A DNA stretch of 64,000 bases, taken from CATQHW01 sp965215345. Its GTDB lineage: Bacteria; Spirochaetota; Spirochaetia; SZUA-6; Bin103. Positions 18,677-26,790 of the stretch are shown here, piece after piece. A program made the position numbers and the translations under genes. Within the stretch, counting starts at the first letter, position 1. Every line of letters starts with the position of its first letter. Location: NCBI GenBank assembly GCA_965215345.1, contig CBDCDL010000002.1, positions 4,030,001 through 4,094,000 on the forward strand, in the 5' to 3' direction. The notes under the pieces were generated by a model that did no database searches, was not told the DNA's origin, and saw nothing but the letters and a program-made list of their open reading frames with translations.

Positions 18677-18969
18677 ATGGCCGTGTCCGCAATCCATCCG
18701 GGAGAACACATCGCGGAAGAACTGAGGTGCTCGACATGAGCGTCGCCGCGTTCTCGGGGAGGATCGGGGTGCCTGTGAAGCGAATTACCGGGATTCTCGA
18801 TGGGCATGTTGCCATCGACCGGTTTGTGGCACGGAGGCTGGCCTGCTTTTTCGATTCCACTGAGGAGTTCTGGTCGAATCTGCAGAGCCGCTACGAGCTA
18901 CGGACTGCGACGAAGAAGAGGCAAGGGAGTCGATTTCGCGCGAACGCTCATCGCGTACGGCAAGGGTAG
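18677..18969 (+). pseudogene. HigA-type antitoxin (XRE HTH), frameshifted
   Basis: ATG 18677, with GGAGG six bases upstream, encodes MAVSAIHPGEHIAEEL, the classic HigA N-terminus, then runs into TGA at 18735-18737. The rest of the domain (MSVAAFSGRIGVPVKRITGI and FFDSTEEFWSNLQSRYEL) continues in the next frame to TAG 18967-18969. The 293-base length and the alignment fit loss of one base near 18,722. No HigB toxin gene is visible in the 85 bases before it. It could be a solitary regulator of the defence cassette broken by mutation, a sequencing error, or a remnant. Confidence 0.7.
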
Positions 18970-18974
18970 CGGAA

Positions 18975-20222
18975 ATGATCACGTCGCTTCGAATGATCAA
19001 TTTCAAGAACTTTGTCGACGAAACGCTGCGCCTCGGCCCGTTCACCGTCGTCGTGGGACCGAACGCCAGTGGCAAGAGCAACATCCGCGACGCGTTTCGC
19101 TTTCTACACGGCATTGGCCGCGGTTACACGTTGATGGAAGTCGTCGGCGGGAAATGGGGGGGCGGCGGTCAACGCGAATGGGATCCGATCCGCGGCGCGG
19201 CGATGGAGATTGCCCGCGTCGATCATCCCACGTCGGCGCCTTCCACGTTTTCGTTTCACATCGACCTGACCGCGGCCGACAAGCCCGTGTCCTACTCCAT
19301 CGAGATCGGGTTTGATCCGCATCCTCTCGGGTTCCGGGTGCTCCGGGAGGCACTCCGCACCGAGTCGCGGACGATCTACGAAACGATGGAGGTCAAGGAT
19401 GATTCCCATTGGGTCTGCTGCGGCGACGGTGCCCAGGTCGAGGTCGGCCCGTTGCAGCCGGCTCTGACTCAGCTCGATCTTCGTAAGAGTGCGTGGCCGT
19501 CCGCAACGTTATCCGAATTGATGGACCTGGGTGTGGCCCGAGTTCTTGCGGACATGCGCTTTTGGGATCTGTCACCTGACCTCATGCGAAGTGGCGCGTT
19601 TCCCGGTACTCCGCTCGGGGATCGGGGAGACAGCCTGTCGGCCGTGTTGGAGGACCTGTGCGCTGATGGCGACAGACGAGATGTGCTGGCAGCATGGCTG
19701 CAGGAACTCACTCCCATGGAAGTGTCCGACTTTGAATTCCCGCATGATCCGCGGGGCCTCGTGCACCTGATGCTCCGCGAGACGAACGGAAGGAGCATTT
19801 CGGCAGACAGCGCCTCGGACGGCACACTGCGCTTCCTGGCGATGCTGGCGGTGCTGCTCGGCAAGGACCCGCCGGGCCTGTGTTTCTTCGAGGAGATTGA
19901 CGTCGGGATTCATGCGGCGCGCCAGTCGCTGTTGCTGGAGCTGATCGAAACCCAGGCCGTAAGCCGCGGCATCCAGGTGGTGACGACCACTCACTCCCCG
20001 GAACTGTTGACCTACGCGAACGACAGCACGTTCGAATCGCTGTCGGTTGTCTGCCGTCCGGAAGACGCCCACGACGCGGTCATCCGCCCGGTGGCCGAGT
20101 TGCACGACGCCCGCGAGTTGCGCAGGTCAGGAGCCGGTCTGGGGCCACTTCTTGCTGAAGGCTGGATGGAAACCGCGGTCGCCTTTGCCGAAGACGATGA
20201 AGACCACGGAGATGGCTCGTGA
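18975..20222 (+). CDS. AAA (ABC/SMC-like) ATPase of the OLD-type group
   Basis: A 415-residue AAA_21-type ATPase. Walker A is VVGPNASGKSNIRDAF (residues about 26-41); the ABC-like signature is SADSASDGTLRFL; Walker B is GLCFFEEIDVGIH; the H-loop is TTTHSPELL. The N-terminal start ITSLRMINFKNFVDETLRL is typical for this group. Such ATPases are effectors or sensors in OLD-family, Gabija, PARIS and retron-linked defence systems, commonly with a TOPRIM domain fused or encoded next door. Here the next gene overlaps by four bases (GTGA) and is TOPRIM-like, so the two form a split ATPase/TOPRIM unit, embedded between the methyltransferase and the DUF499 gene. Confidence 0.82.
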   Translation: MITSLRMINFKNFVDETLRLGPFTVVVGPNASGKSNIRDAFRFLHGIGRGYTLMEVVGGKWGGGGQREWDPIRGAAMEIARVDHPTSAPSTFSFHIDLTAADKPVSYSIEIGFDPHPLGFRVLREALRTESRTIYETMEVKDDSHWVCCGDGAQVEVGPLQPALTQLDLRKSAWPSATLSELMDLGVARVLADMRFWDLSPDLMRSGAFPGTPLGDRGDSLSAVLEDLCADGDRRDVLAAWLQELTPMEVSDFEFPHDPRGLVHLMLRETNGRSISADSASDGTLRFLAMLAVLLGKDPPGLCFFEEIDVGIHAARQSLLLELIETQAVSRGIQVVTTTHSPELLTYANDSTFESLSVVCRPEDAHDAVIRPVAELHDARELRRSGAGLGPLLAEGWMETAVAFAEDDEDHGDGS

Positions 20223-20794
20223 GAGTGCTCGTCATTCCCGAGGATTTTCGGAAGGATCAGTACCTGCTGCGTCCGCTGTTCTCGCGGCTGTTTCAGAGCA
20301 TCGGCAGACCGCGTGTCCAGGTCACAATCTGTCGTGCCCCGCTGCTCGGCGGCGTTGACGAAGCTTTGAAGTCGAGCCGTATGGCCGAGGTCATGAGGCG
20401 GCACGGCGGGATGGCGCACATCGTCGTCTTGTGCGTCGACCGCGACGGGAACCTCGGCCGGCATCTCAGGCTCCGCCAGATGGAGGGTCAATTCGGGACG
20501 AGCGGGCGCGCTTTTCTCGCTGAGAACGCTTGGGAGGAACTCGAGACATGGGTGCTGGCGGGATTGGATCTCCCTCGTGGATGGCGCTGGGCAGACGTTC
20601 GGGCGGAAGTCCACGTGAAGGAACAGTACTTCGATCCACTTGTCCGGCAGCGCGGACTCTCGAACGCTCCCGGCGAAGGCAGAAGACCGCTCGGCATCGA
20701 GGCGGCGCGCCGGATCGACGCCATCCGGCAGAAGTGTCCCGAGGATTTCGATGCGCTCGCGCGGCGCCTCGATGCGGCGGTCCGTTCGCTATGA
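20219..20794 (+). CDS. TOPRIM-like (DUF4276-type) protein partnered with AAA ATPase
   Basis: A 191-residue protein starting at GTG 20219, four bases inside the ATPase gene. It begins MRVLVIPEDFRKD, and later VVLCVDRDGNLG; an acidic residue after the first strand plus a DxD after the third strand is the TOPRIM-like pattern of DUF4276 proteins that follow AAA_21 ATPases. FLAENAWEELETWVLAGLD is another feature of that group. A nuclease role, gated by the ATPase, is inferred by analogy with OLD and Gabija enzymes and has not been shown. The gene ends 16 bases before the DUF499 start, so it is cotranscribed with the rest of the cassette. Confidence 0.65.
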   Translation: MRVLVIPEDFRKDQYLLRPLFSRLFQSIGRPRVQVTICRAPLLGGVDEALKSSRMAEVMRRHGGMAHIVVLCVDRDGNLGRHLRLRQMEGQFGTSGRAFLAENAWEELETWVLAGLDLPRGWRWADVRAEVHVKEQYFDPLVRQRGLSNAPGEGRRPLGIEAARRIDAIRQKCPEDFDALARRLDAAVRSL

Positions 20795-20810
20795 GGAGAA
20801 CACCGACACC

Positions 20811-23800
20811 ATGAACAGTGCGCGACGATCCGCAAGCCCGTGGCATGAAGTCGTGCAGCTCCGCGACGACCTGAAGACCGGCGAGCTGTCGCTGGCGGTG
20901 TTTGCCGCCGACCTGTACGACGTGGTGATGGGGAAGGGGAAGCGGCCGGTGTACGAGGATCCGGCCGAGTTCTTCGCGCTCACCTATCCGACGTTCAATC
21001 TGCGCGAGCTGGTCAAGGAGGTGGCGCTCCGCCTGGCCGGACGCAGCGACAAGGCGTACCGAAAGCTCGCCGTAAACTACGGTGGCGGCAAGACCCATAC
21101 GCTGATCGCACTCCGTCACCTGGCGCATGCCTCAGCCGAGCTGTCCGGCCTGCCGGTAGTGCAGGAGTTCGAGGCGCACGTCGGGTTCAGGATGCCGCAG
21201 GCGCGCGTCGCGGCGCTGTGCTTCGACAAGATCGACCTGGAGACGGGTGTCTACACGCCGGGGCCGGAGGGTACCGTGCGGAGGCTCCGGCATCCGTGGA
21301 GCGTGCTGGCTTGGCAACTCGCGGGGGCCGACGGGCTGCGCCTGATCCACGCGGACGGCACGGACGCCGAACGGGAGACCCCGCCGGCAGAACCGTTGCT
21401 GGCGGAGTTGCTGGCACGACCGCAGGCCGACGGTCTCTCGACGCTGGTGCTGCTCGACGAGGTGCTGATGTATCTCCGCGCTCAGGCGGAAATCGACCCG
21501 AGCTGGCGCGGCAGGCTGATCGGCTTCTTCCAGTATCTGACGCAGGCGGTGGTCAAGGTGGACCGCTGCGCCATGGTGGCGTCGCTGCTCGCCTCCGATC
21601 CGCGCAGGCATGACACCCTGGGTAACGAGCTGCTGAGCGACGTCTCCGACGTGTTCGGCCGGCAGATGGAGGAAGATGCGAGCCCGGTCGGCAAGGAGGA
21701 CGTGGCGCAGGTGTTGCGGCGGCGCTTCTTCACCCCGGAGTCGATACGCGATCCTGCCGTATTCCGGCCACACGTGGCAGCGGCCGTCGGCAGCATCTCC
21801 GGGCTCGACGAGCAGACCGCCAAGGAGCAGGAGGCCGCCGAGCAACGGTATCTCGACAGCTATCCCTTTCACCCGGAGCTGACCGAGATTTTCTACGCCC
21901 GGTGGACGCAGCTCGACGGATTCCAGCGCACGCGCGGCATACTGCGGACGTTCGCGATCGCCCTGCGGGATGCCGAGCGATGGGATACCGGCCCGCTGAT
22001 CGGGCCGAACGTGTTTCTGAGTGCGCCGGGACAGGGCGACGTGGCCGAGGCGGCGAGCGAGTTGGCCTCCTTCGCCAGCGTGGACGCCGACTCGGGCGCC
22101 CACCAGGAGTGGCGTCCGATACTCGAAGGCGAGCTCGCCAAGGCGCGCGCGATCCAGGCGGACGCCGCCCGTCTCCACCACCGTGAGCTGGAGCAGGCGG
22201 TGATCGCGGTGTTCCTGAGCTGTCAGCCGACCGGCCAGAAGGCGTTGACGCTGGAGCTGCTGGTGCTGCTCGGCGCGGGGAACCCCGACCGGATCGAGCT
22301 GGAGACGGGGCTGCACCGGTGGACGGAGGTGTCGTGGTTCCTGGACGAGGTGGAGGTGGCGACGGGTGGCGATGACTCGGGGACGGGTCGCCGGTTGCCC
22401 AAGGCGTGGCGATTGGGCAACCGCCCCAACCTGCGGCAGATGCATCACGACGCCTGCCGCAACCGGGTGCCGCCGGCGCTGGTCGAGTCGCAGCTCGTCG
22501 ACGCCATCGAGAAACAGCGGACGCTCACGTCGGGCGCCGCGGCGGCCGGCGCGAAGGCGCACACCCTGCCGGCGCGCCCGCGGGACATCGCCGACGACGG
22601 GGAGTTCCACTACGCCGTGCTCGGCCCGCGGGCGGCCTCCGAAGCGGGCAAGCCGAGCGCGGAGGCGCGCCGCTTCATCGAGCAGACCACGACGCCGGAC
22701 CGCGAGCGGGTCCACCGCAACGCCGTCGTCCTCGCCGTGCCCTCGCGCGACGGTCTCGACGCCGCGCGCACGCGGGTGCGGGAATTTCTCGGCTGGGAGG
22801 AAGTCCGTACGCAGTTGCAGGATCAGCCGATCGACCCGCTCCGCGAGCAGATGCTCGCCACCGAGATTGCGGCCGCGAGAAAGCGCGTCCCGGATGCGAT
22901 CAGGTCGGCCTGGTGCGTGGTCGTGACCGTCAACGAGAGCGGCGCCGTCCACGCGTTCCGGGTCGTGGTCGGCGACGAACCGCTGTTCGCCACCATCAAG
23001 GCCGATCGGCGGTCGCGCATCCAGGAGACCGCCATCAGCGCGGAGGCGATGCTGCCCGGGGGGCCCTACGACCTGTGGCGCGAGGATGAACGGTCGCGCC
23101 GCGTCAAGGACCTGGTCGGCGCGTTCGCGCAGTTTCCGAAGCTGCCGAAGATGCTGCGCACACGGGAGATACTCGACACGGTCACGGACGGCGTGGAGGC
23201 CGGCATCTGGGTGGCTCGCCTCGTGCGCCCTGATCGAACGGTGCGGACGTTCTGGCGCACGGCGATCGACGGGCCTGCGCTCGACGACCCCGCTCTGGAG
23301 CTGCTGCTGCCGGAAGCCGCAACGCTGAGCGGCATCGAAGCCGATCTGATCGGGCAGGGCACGCTCCCGGGACTCTGGGAGTCCGACGTAGTCACGGTTC
23401 AGGACGTGTACGACTATTTCGCCGGCGGCCACACGGTTGCGCTACCGCGAGAAGGCTACGAGGAGATCCTCGCCATCCCCAAGTGCGAACCGGCTCGCGT
23501 CGACGCCGCCGTGTTGCAGGCGGTCGAGCAGGGTCTGGTATGGCTGACCAGCGGACCGGCGTCGTTCCTGAGCGAGCCGGTGCCGGCCGGCGTGCTCAGC
23601 GCCGCCGCGACGCTGCGTCCGCCGCCCCCGCGGATTCCCGTCGACGAAATGATGGCCGAGTCCATCCCCGAGGCATGGCAGGACGGCACGACCAACGCCT
23701 TGGCCGTCGCCACCGCACTCTCCACCAGGCACGGCGCGACCCTGCCCTGGCCGACCGTGCGCGCGCTGATCGACGACGCGATCCGCGCCCACTGGATCGA

Positions 23801-24134
23801 GCTCGACGCCACCGGCGCCGCGTGGCCGTGCGACTTCGCCGGTGCGCGGCACGTGCTCCTGTTGGTCCCGGCCGACGGCACATCGGGCGACGGCGGACCA
23901 CGGCCGGACGAAGGGAGGCGACCGGGGCTGTTGACGGCCGAGGCGGTCCTGGAAGCCAACGGCATACAGGACTTGGCGGATCACGTGCCCGAAATCGCCA
24001 AGGCCGCCGTCGGCAACGACTTGAAGTTCGGTATCCGCATCGAGTTCGGCGGCAGGGGTCCTCCTCCGTCCGAGGCCGTGGAGAGAATCAATGCGTTGCT
24101 GGCCGACGTATCGGATGCGCTGAGACTCCAGTGA
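20811..24134 (+). CDS. DUF499 (COG1483) AAA+ ATPase
   Basis: A 1107-residue protein with the DUF499 start (WHEVVQLRDDLKTGELSLAV and YEDPAEFFALTYPTFNLREL). Walker A is NYGGGKTHTLIALRHL (near residue 90), and Walker B is LVLLDEVLMYLRAQ (near 210). DUF499 proteins are large ATPases encoded with DUF1156 methylases in archaeal and bacterial defence islands; they may play the part of BrxC/PglY-type ATPases in BREX, but no mechanism is proven to my knowledge. ATG 20811 gives the expected N-terminus; AGGAG lies about 12 bases upstream, rather far. Stop codon TGA 24132-24134 sits in the loop of a strong hairpin, closing the operon. Confidence 0.87.
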   Translation: MNSARRSASPWHEVVQLRDDLKTGELSLAVFAADLYDVVMGKGKRPVYEDPAEFFALTYPTFNLRELVKEVALRLAGRSDKAYRKLAVNYGGGKTHTLIALRHLAHASAELSGLPVVQEFEAHVGFRMPQARVAALCFDKIDLETGVYTPGPEGTVRRLRHPWSVLAWQLAGADGLRLIHADGTDAERETPPAEPLLAELLARPQADGLSTLVLLDEVLMYLRAQAEIDPSWRGRLIGFFQYLTQAVVKVDRCAMVASLLASDPRRHDTLGNELLSDVSDVFGRQMEEDASPVGKEDVAQVLRRRFFTPESIRDPAVFRPHVAAAVGSISGLDEQTAKEQEAAEQRYLDSYPFHPELTEIFYARWTQLDGFQRTRGILRTFAIALRDAERWDTGPLIGPNVFLSAPGQGDVAEAASELASFASVDADSGAHQEWRPILEGELAKARAIQADAARLHHRELEQAVIAVFLSCQPTGQKALTLELLVLLGAGNPDRIELETGLHRWTEVSWFLDEVEVATGGDDSGTGRRLPKAWRLGNRPNLRQMHHDACRNRVPPALVESQLVDAIEKQRTLTSGAAAAGAKAHTLPARPRDIADDGEFHYAVLGPRAASEAGKPSAEARRFIEQTTTPDRERVHRNAVVLAVPSRDGLDAARTRVREFLGWEEVRTQLQDQPIDPLREQMLATEIAAARKRVPDAIRSAWCVVVTVNESGAVHAFRVVVGDEPLFATIKADRRSRIQETAISAEAMLPGGPYDLWREDERSRRVKDLVGAFAQFPKLPKMLRTREILDTVTDGVEAGIWVARLVRPDRTVRTFWRTAIDGPALDDPALELLLPEAATLSGIEADLIGQGTLPGLWESDVVTVQDVYDYFAGGHTVALPREGYEEILAIPKCEPARVDAAVLQAVEQGLVWLTSGPASFLSEPVPAGVLSAAATLRPPPPRIPVDEMMAESIPEAWQDGTTNALAVATALSTRHGATLPWPTVRALIDDAIRAHWIELDATGAAWPCDFAGARHVLLLVPADGTSGDGGPRPDEGRRPGLLTAEAVLEANGIQDLADHVPEIAKAAVGNDLKFGIRIEFGGRGPPPSEAVERINALLADVSDALRLQ

Positions 24135-24151
24135 GAGCAGGAGTCTCAGCG
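24118..24151 (+). terminator. 12-bp hairpin at the end of the DUF499 gene
   Basis: CGCTGAGACTCC (24118-24129) pairs perfectly with GGAGTCTCAGCG (24140-24151), leaving a 10-base loop that contains the DUF499 stop codon. The stem is very stable; the T-tract is minimal (TATCGTGCT). It probably ends or stabilises the defence-operon transcript. Confidence 0.6.
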
Positions 24152-24306
24152 TATCGTGCTGAATGCCGGGCCAACGGGAAACGTGGAGCCGACCGGACGG
24201 CTCCGGCTTGATCGTCGGCAGGTTTCTGCGCAAAGGAGCACGGAGCACCAAACCGGGCGGCTCGTTCGGTGTTGCCGGGTTGCGGAGTGGGAGGTAGGGT
24301 GAAGCG

Positions 24307-25242
24307 ATGCGCATCGCCAACCCGATGTACGACGCGGCGTTCAAGTACCTGATGGACGATCAGGCAGCCGCGCGCCTGCTGGTCGGGGCCGTGCTGGGCG
24401 AGGAAATCGTGAGCCTGGAGGCGCTGCCGCAGGAGCGGTCCGGGCGGCCGTCGCCGGCCGGAGATCCGTCGTCAGCGGAGATGCTGACGGTGCGGCGGGT
24501 GGACTTCGCGGCGACGGTGCGGACGGCCGTGGGCGAGCGGCTGCGGGTGCTGGTCGAGGTGCAGAAGGCGCGGTTCACCGACGAGGTGATGCGGTTCCGG
24601 GAGTATCTGGGCCGGCATTACGCGGACCGCGAAAACTACGACGAGGGTGAGGACGGACGGCGGCGGCACCGGCCGTTGCGAGCGATCTACATCCTTGGGG
24701 AATGCCTGCCGCGCACGGCGGCGACGGTGCTGCGTGTGGCGCGGGAGTACGTCGATGGAGTGAACGGGGAGCGGCTGAGCGAGCGGGAGGAGTTCGTGGA
24801 GGCGCTGAGCCACGACTGCTGGGTGGTGCAGGTGCCGCTGCTGGCGTCGCGACGGCGTACGGACCTGGAGCGGTTGCTGAGCGTGTTCGACCAGGAGTTG
24901 CGAGTGCCGGGCGACCGGCACGTGCTGGATGTGGACGAGCGGGAGATACCGGAGCGGTACGCGCCGGTGCTGCGGCGGCTGGAGGGAGCTGCGGCGAGCG
25001 AAGAGGTGGCGGACTCGATGGCGTTGGAGGACGAGGTAGCGGATACGTGGGGTCGCATGAAACGGGAGAGCGCCGAAAAGGACGCGGTACTGCAGCGAGA
25101 GCGCGCGGAGCACGCCGCGGCGCTGGCCGAGAAGGACGCGGTGCTGGCCGAGAAGGACGCGGTGCTGCAGCGAGAGCGCGCGGCGGCTGAGCAGCGTATC
25201 GCGGAGTTGGAGCGCCGCTTGGCTGAATCCGGCGGCGCGTGA
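24307..25242 (+). CDS. Rpn/PD-(D/E)XK nuclease transposase-family protein
   Basis: A 311-residue protein starting MRIANPMYDAAFKYLMDD, the signature of Rpn-type PD-(D/E)XK proteins (PF12784 group). The active-site segment is RRVDFAATVR...LRVLVEVQKAR (D, then E-x-Q-K). Residues 240-305 form a charged coiled coil made of the repeated unit EKDAVLxxERA (units at about 25,074, 25,128 and 25,143). Such proteins are related to recombination-promoting nucleases and often multiply in genomes; function here is inferred from fold. It is separated from the DUF499 gene by 172 bases and a terminator, so it is not clearly part of the cassette. Confidence 0.75.
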   Translation: MRIANPMYDAAFKYLMDDQAAARLLVGAVLGEEIVSLEALPQERSGRPSPAGDPSSAEMLTVRRVDFAATVRTAVGERLRVLVEVQKARFTDEVMRFREYLGRHYADRENYDEGEDGRRRHRPLRAIYILGECLPRTAATVLRVAREYVDGVNGERLSEREEFVEALSHDCWVVQVPLLASRRRTDLERLLSVFDQELRVPGDRHVLDVDEREIPERYAPVLRRLEGAAASEEVADSMALEDEVADTWGRMKRESAEKDAVLQRERAEHAAALAEKDAVLAEKDAVLQRERAAAEQRIAELERRLAESGGA

Positions 25243-25348
25243 GCCCTCGATCGACTGCCGCGTCGGCCCGCGGTTCACGACGACGTTCTCGGGCAGGGGC
25301 GGTTCTCCTTTCTGTGCACCGATGGCGGCGACGCTGGCGATGCCTTGC

Positions 25349-25462
25349 AGTGACGGGCCGGCCTACTTCGCGCTCCCTCAAGATTACTCGTCCCAGTCTA
25401 CGCCAGCGTCCGTGTTTCTCCATGTCAACGCCGGTCCGACCCGGCCGGTGGGGGAGCTTGAC
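25349..25462. repeat. Dispersed intergenic repeat, copy A
   Basis: About 114 bases share both ends with a second stretch at 37,276-37,389. TGACGkGCCGGCCTACTTCG at the left and TGTTTCTyCCATG...ACGCCGG...GAGCTTGAC at the right are conserved, at nearly equal distance (45 versus 47 bases of diverged middle). No open frame crosses it. It lies in the 276-base gap before the CUT2 operon. Its origin is unknown; it may be an IS end, a MITE-like element or an RNA gene. Confidence 0.55.
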
Positions 25463-25518
25463 TCTGCCTGATCCGTCGTCCACGGTCGGCACACGATAGG
25501 TCATCTGAGGAGGATCGT

Positions 25519-26589
25519 GTGAGCAGGAAACTGGTCATCGTAATGGGCCTGCTGGCCCTTGGTACATTCGCCTGGGCGTCGGCCGCAGGCGAGGACGAAG
25601 GCGCCGTGGTCGGCGGTGGGATGGCGGCAGACGCCAGCTTCACCTATGACAATCTGCGAGCCATGTCGGAGGCCCGCAGCTACGAAGGCGAACCGGCACA
25701 GGGCAAGAAGATCGCGTTCGCCAACCTGTTCCTGGTGATTCAATTGACCCGCGATGTCCAGGCCGGGATCGTCGAGGAGTGGGCTCTCGCCGGAGGTGAT
25801 CCGGACGACCTTCTCATACTGGACAACCAGGTCGACGCCCAGGTGGCGCTGGACAACGCCGAGATCGTCTTCAACAGCGACGCCGAGGTGTTCCTGCAAT
25901 TCCAGGCGTTCACGAAGGTGAACGCGCAGATCGGGAGAAGGGCCACGGACCAGGGCGTGTTCATGATCGGCATCGACATACCGGTTCCCGGTTTCCCCTT
26001 CATGGGAGCTGACAACTACGGAATCTCACAGATGACGGGCACCTGGTTTGCCGACCATGTCGATGAGATCTACGGCGGCTGGGACAACGTGGACGTGGTA
26101 TTTCTGAGCTGGACCGCGGCCAGCGGCGAGAGCACGGCGCTCAGAACAACCGGTGTCGCCGATGTCCTCGCCGAACGATTCGGCGACACGGGAGTCCTCG
26201 ACGGGGAGGGCTCGAAAGTGGTCAGCGTGAACGCCACCGGTCTGGTGGAAGGCGGCCAGGAGGAGATACTGAACGCCCTGGCAGCGCACCCGGACGCGGA
26301 GAACATCGTGTACTTCACCTGGAACAATCCGGAGGCTGCCGGCGTGGTCGAGGGCGCCAAGCTCGCGGGCCGATGGGATCCTGACAAGTGGACGGTGATC
26401 GGGATGGGAATCGACGAGTTCGGGACGGAGCTCATGAGAGCCGGGGAGCTGGACGTCGACGTCAACTTCCACTTCGACGAGTACGCCAGATACCTCATCC
26501 CCGGTGCGCTCGCGCACATGCACGGCAATCCCGTGCCCTCGCACATGTTCGTGGAGATGGAACTGCTGGAGAGCCCGCAGTACCGGTAG
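25519..26589 (+). CDS. Sugar-binding protein of a CUT2/ribose-type ABC importer
   Basis: A 356-residue periplasmic binding protein. The signal peptide (KLVIVMGLLALGTFAWASA) is followed by an acidic Gly-rich linker typical of spirochaete binding proteins; no lipobox Cys is seen. The mature part, KKIAFANLFLVIQLTRDVQAG, then DNAEIVFNSDAEVFLQF, and later ENIVYFTWNNPEAAGV, matches the type-1 periplasmic binding fold (RbsB-like, PF13407). GTG 25519 has AGGAGG five bases upstream. It heads an operon with two permeases and one ATPase. The particular sugar or polyol cannot be told from sequence. Confidence 0.85.
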   Translation: MSRKLVIVMGLLALGTFAWASAAGEDEGAVVGGGMAADASFTYDNLRAMSEARSYEGEPAQGKKIAFANLFLVIQLTRDVQAGIVEEWALAGGDPDDLLILDNQVDAQVALDNAEIVFNSDAEVFLQFQAFTKVNAQIGRRATDQGVFMIGIDIPVPGFPFMGADNYGISQMTGTWFADHVDEIYGGWDNVDVVFLSWTAASGESTALRTTGVADVLAERFGDTGVLDGEGSKVVSVNATGLVEGGQEEILNALAAHPDAENIVYFTWNNPEAAGVVEGAKLAGRWDPDKWTVIGMGIDEFGTELMRAGELDVDVNFHFDEYARYLIPGALAHMHGNPVPSHMFVEMELLESPQYR

Positions 26590-26790
26590 CCGGCGAAGGT
26601 CCGCGCACAGCGCGCACGTCTGCAGGACCACAGGCGACGCCCCATCCAGGCATCTGTTGGCGGTGGCGTTCCGCCGGTGTGATCCGCCCGGTCCTCAGGC
26701 GTGTGCGTCAGACCTGGCTGCGTGTGGCAGCTCGATGACTACGCAGCCGTTCGCGTTGAGTGGAGTACCGGGGTCTCGAACAGGTTGACA

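Noticed and set aside
21132..23432. 766-codon leftward open frame opposite the DUF499 gene
   Set aside because: High-GC antisense frame with Arg/His/Gly-rich composition; the forward strand carries conserved ATPase motifs throughout.
9670..24134. Standard BREX or DISARM operon
   Set aside because: PglZ, BrxA, BrxB and BrxL, as well as DrmA, DrmB and DrmC, have no counterpart among the genes here; only helicase, methylase and large ATPase classes are shared.
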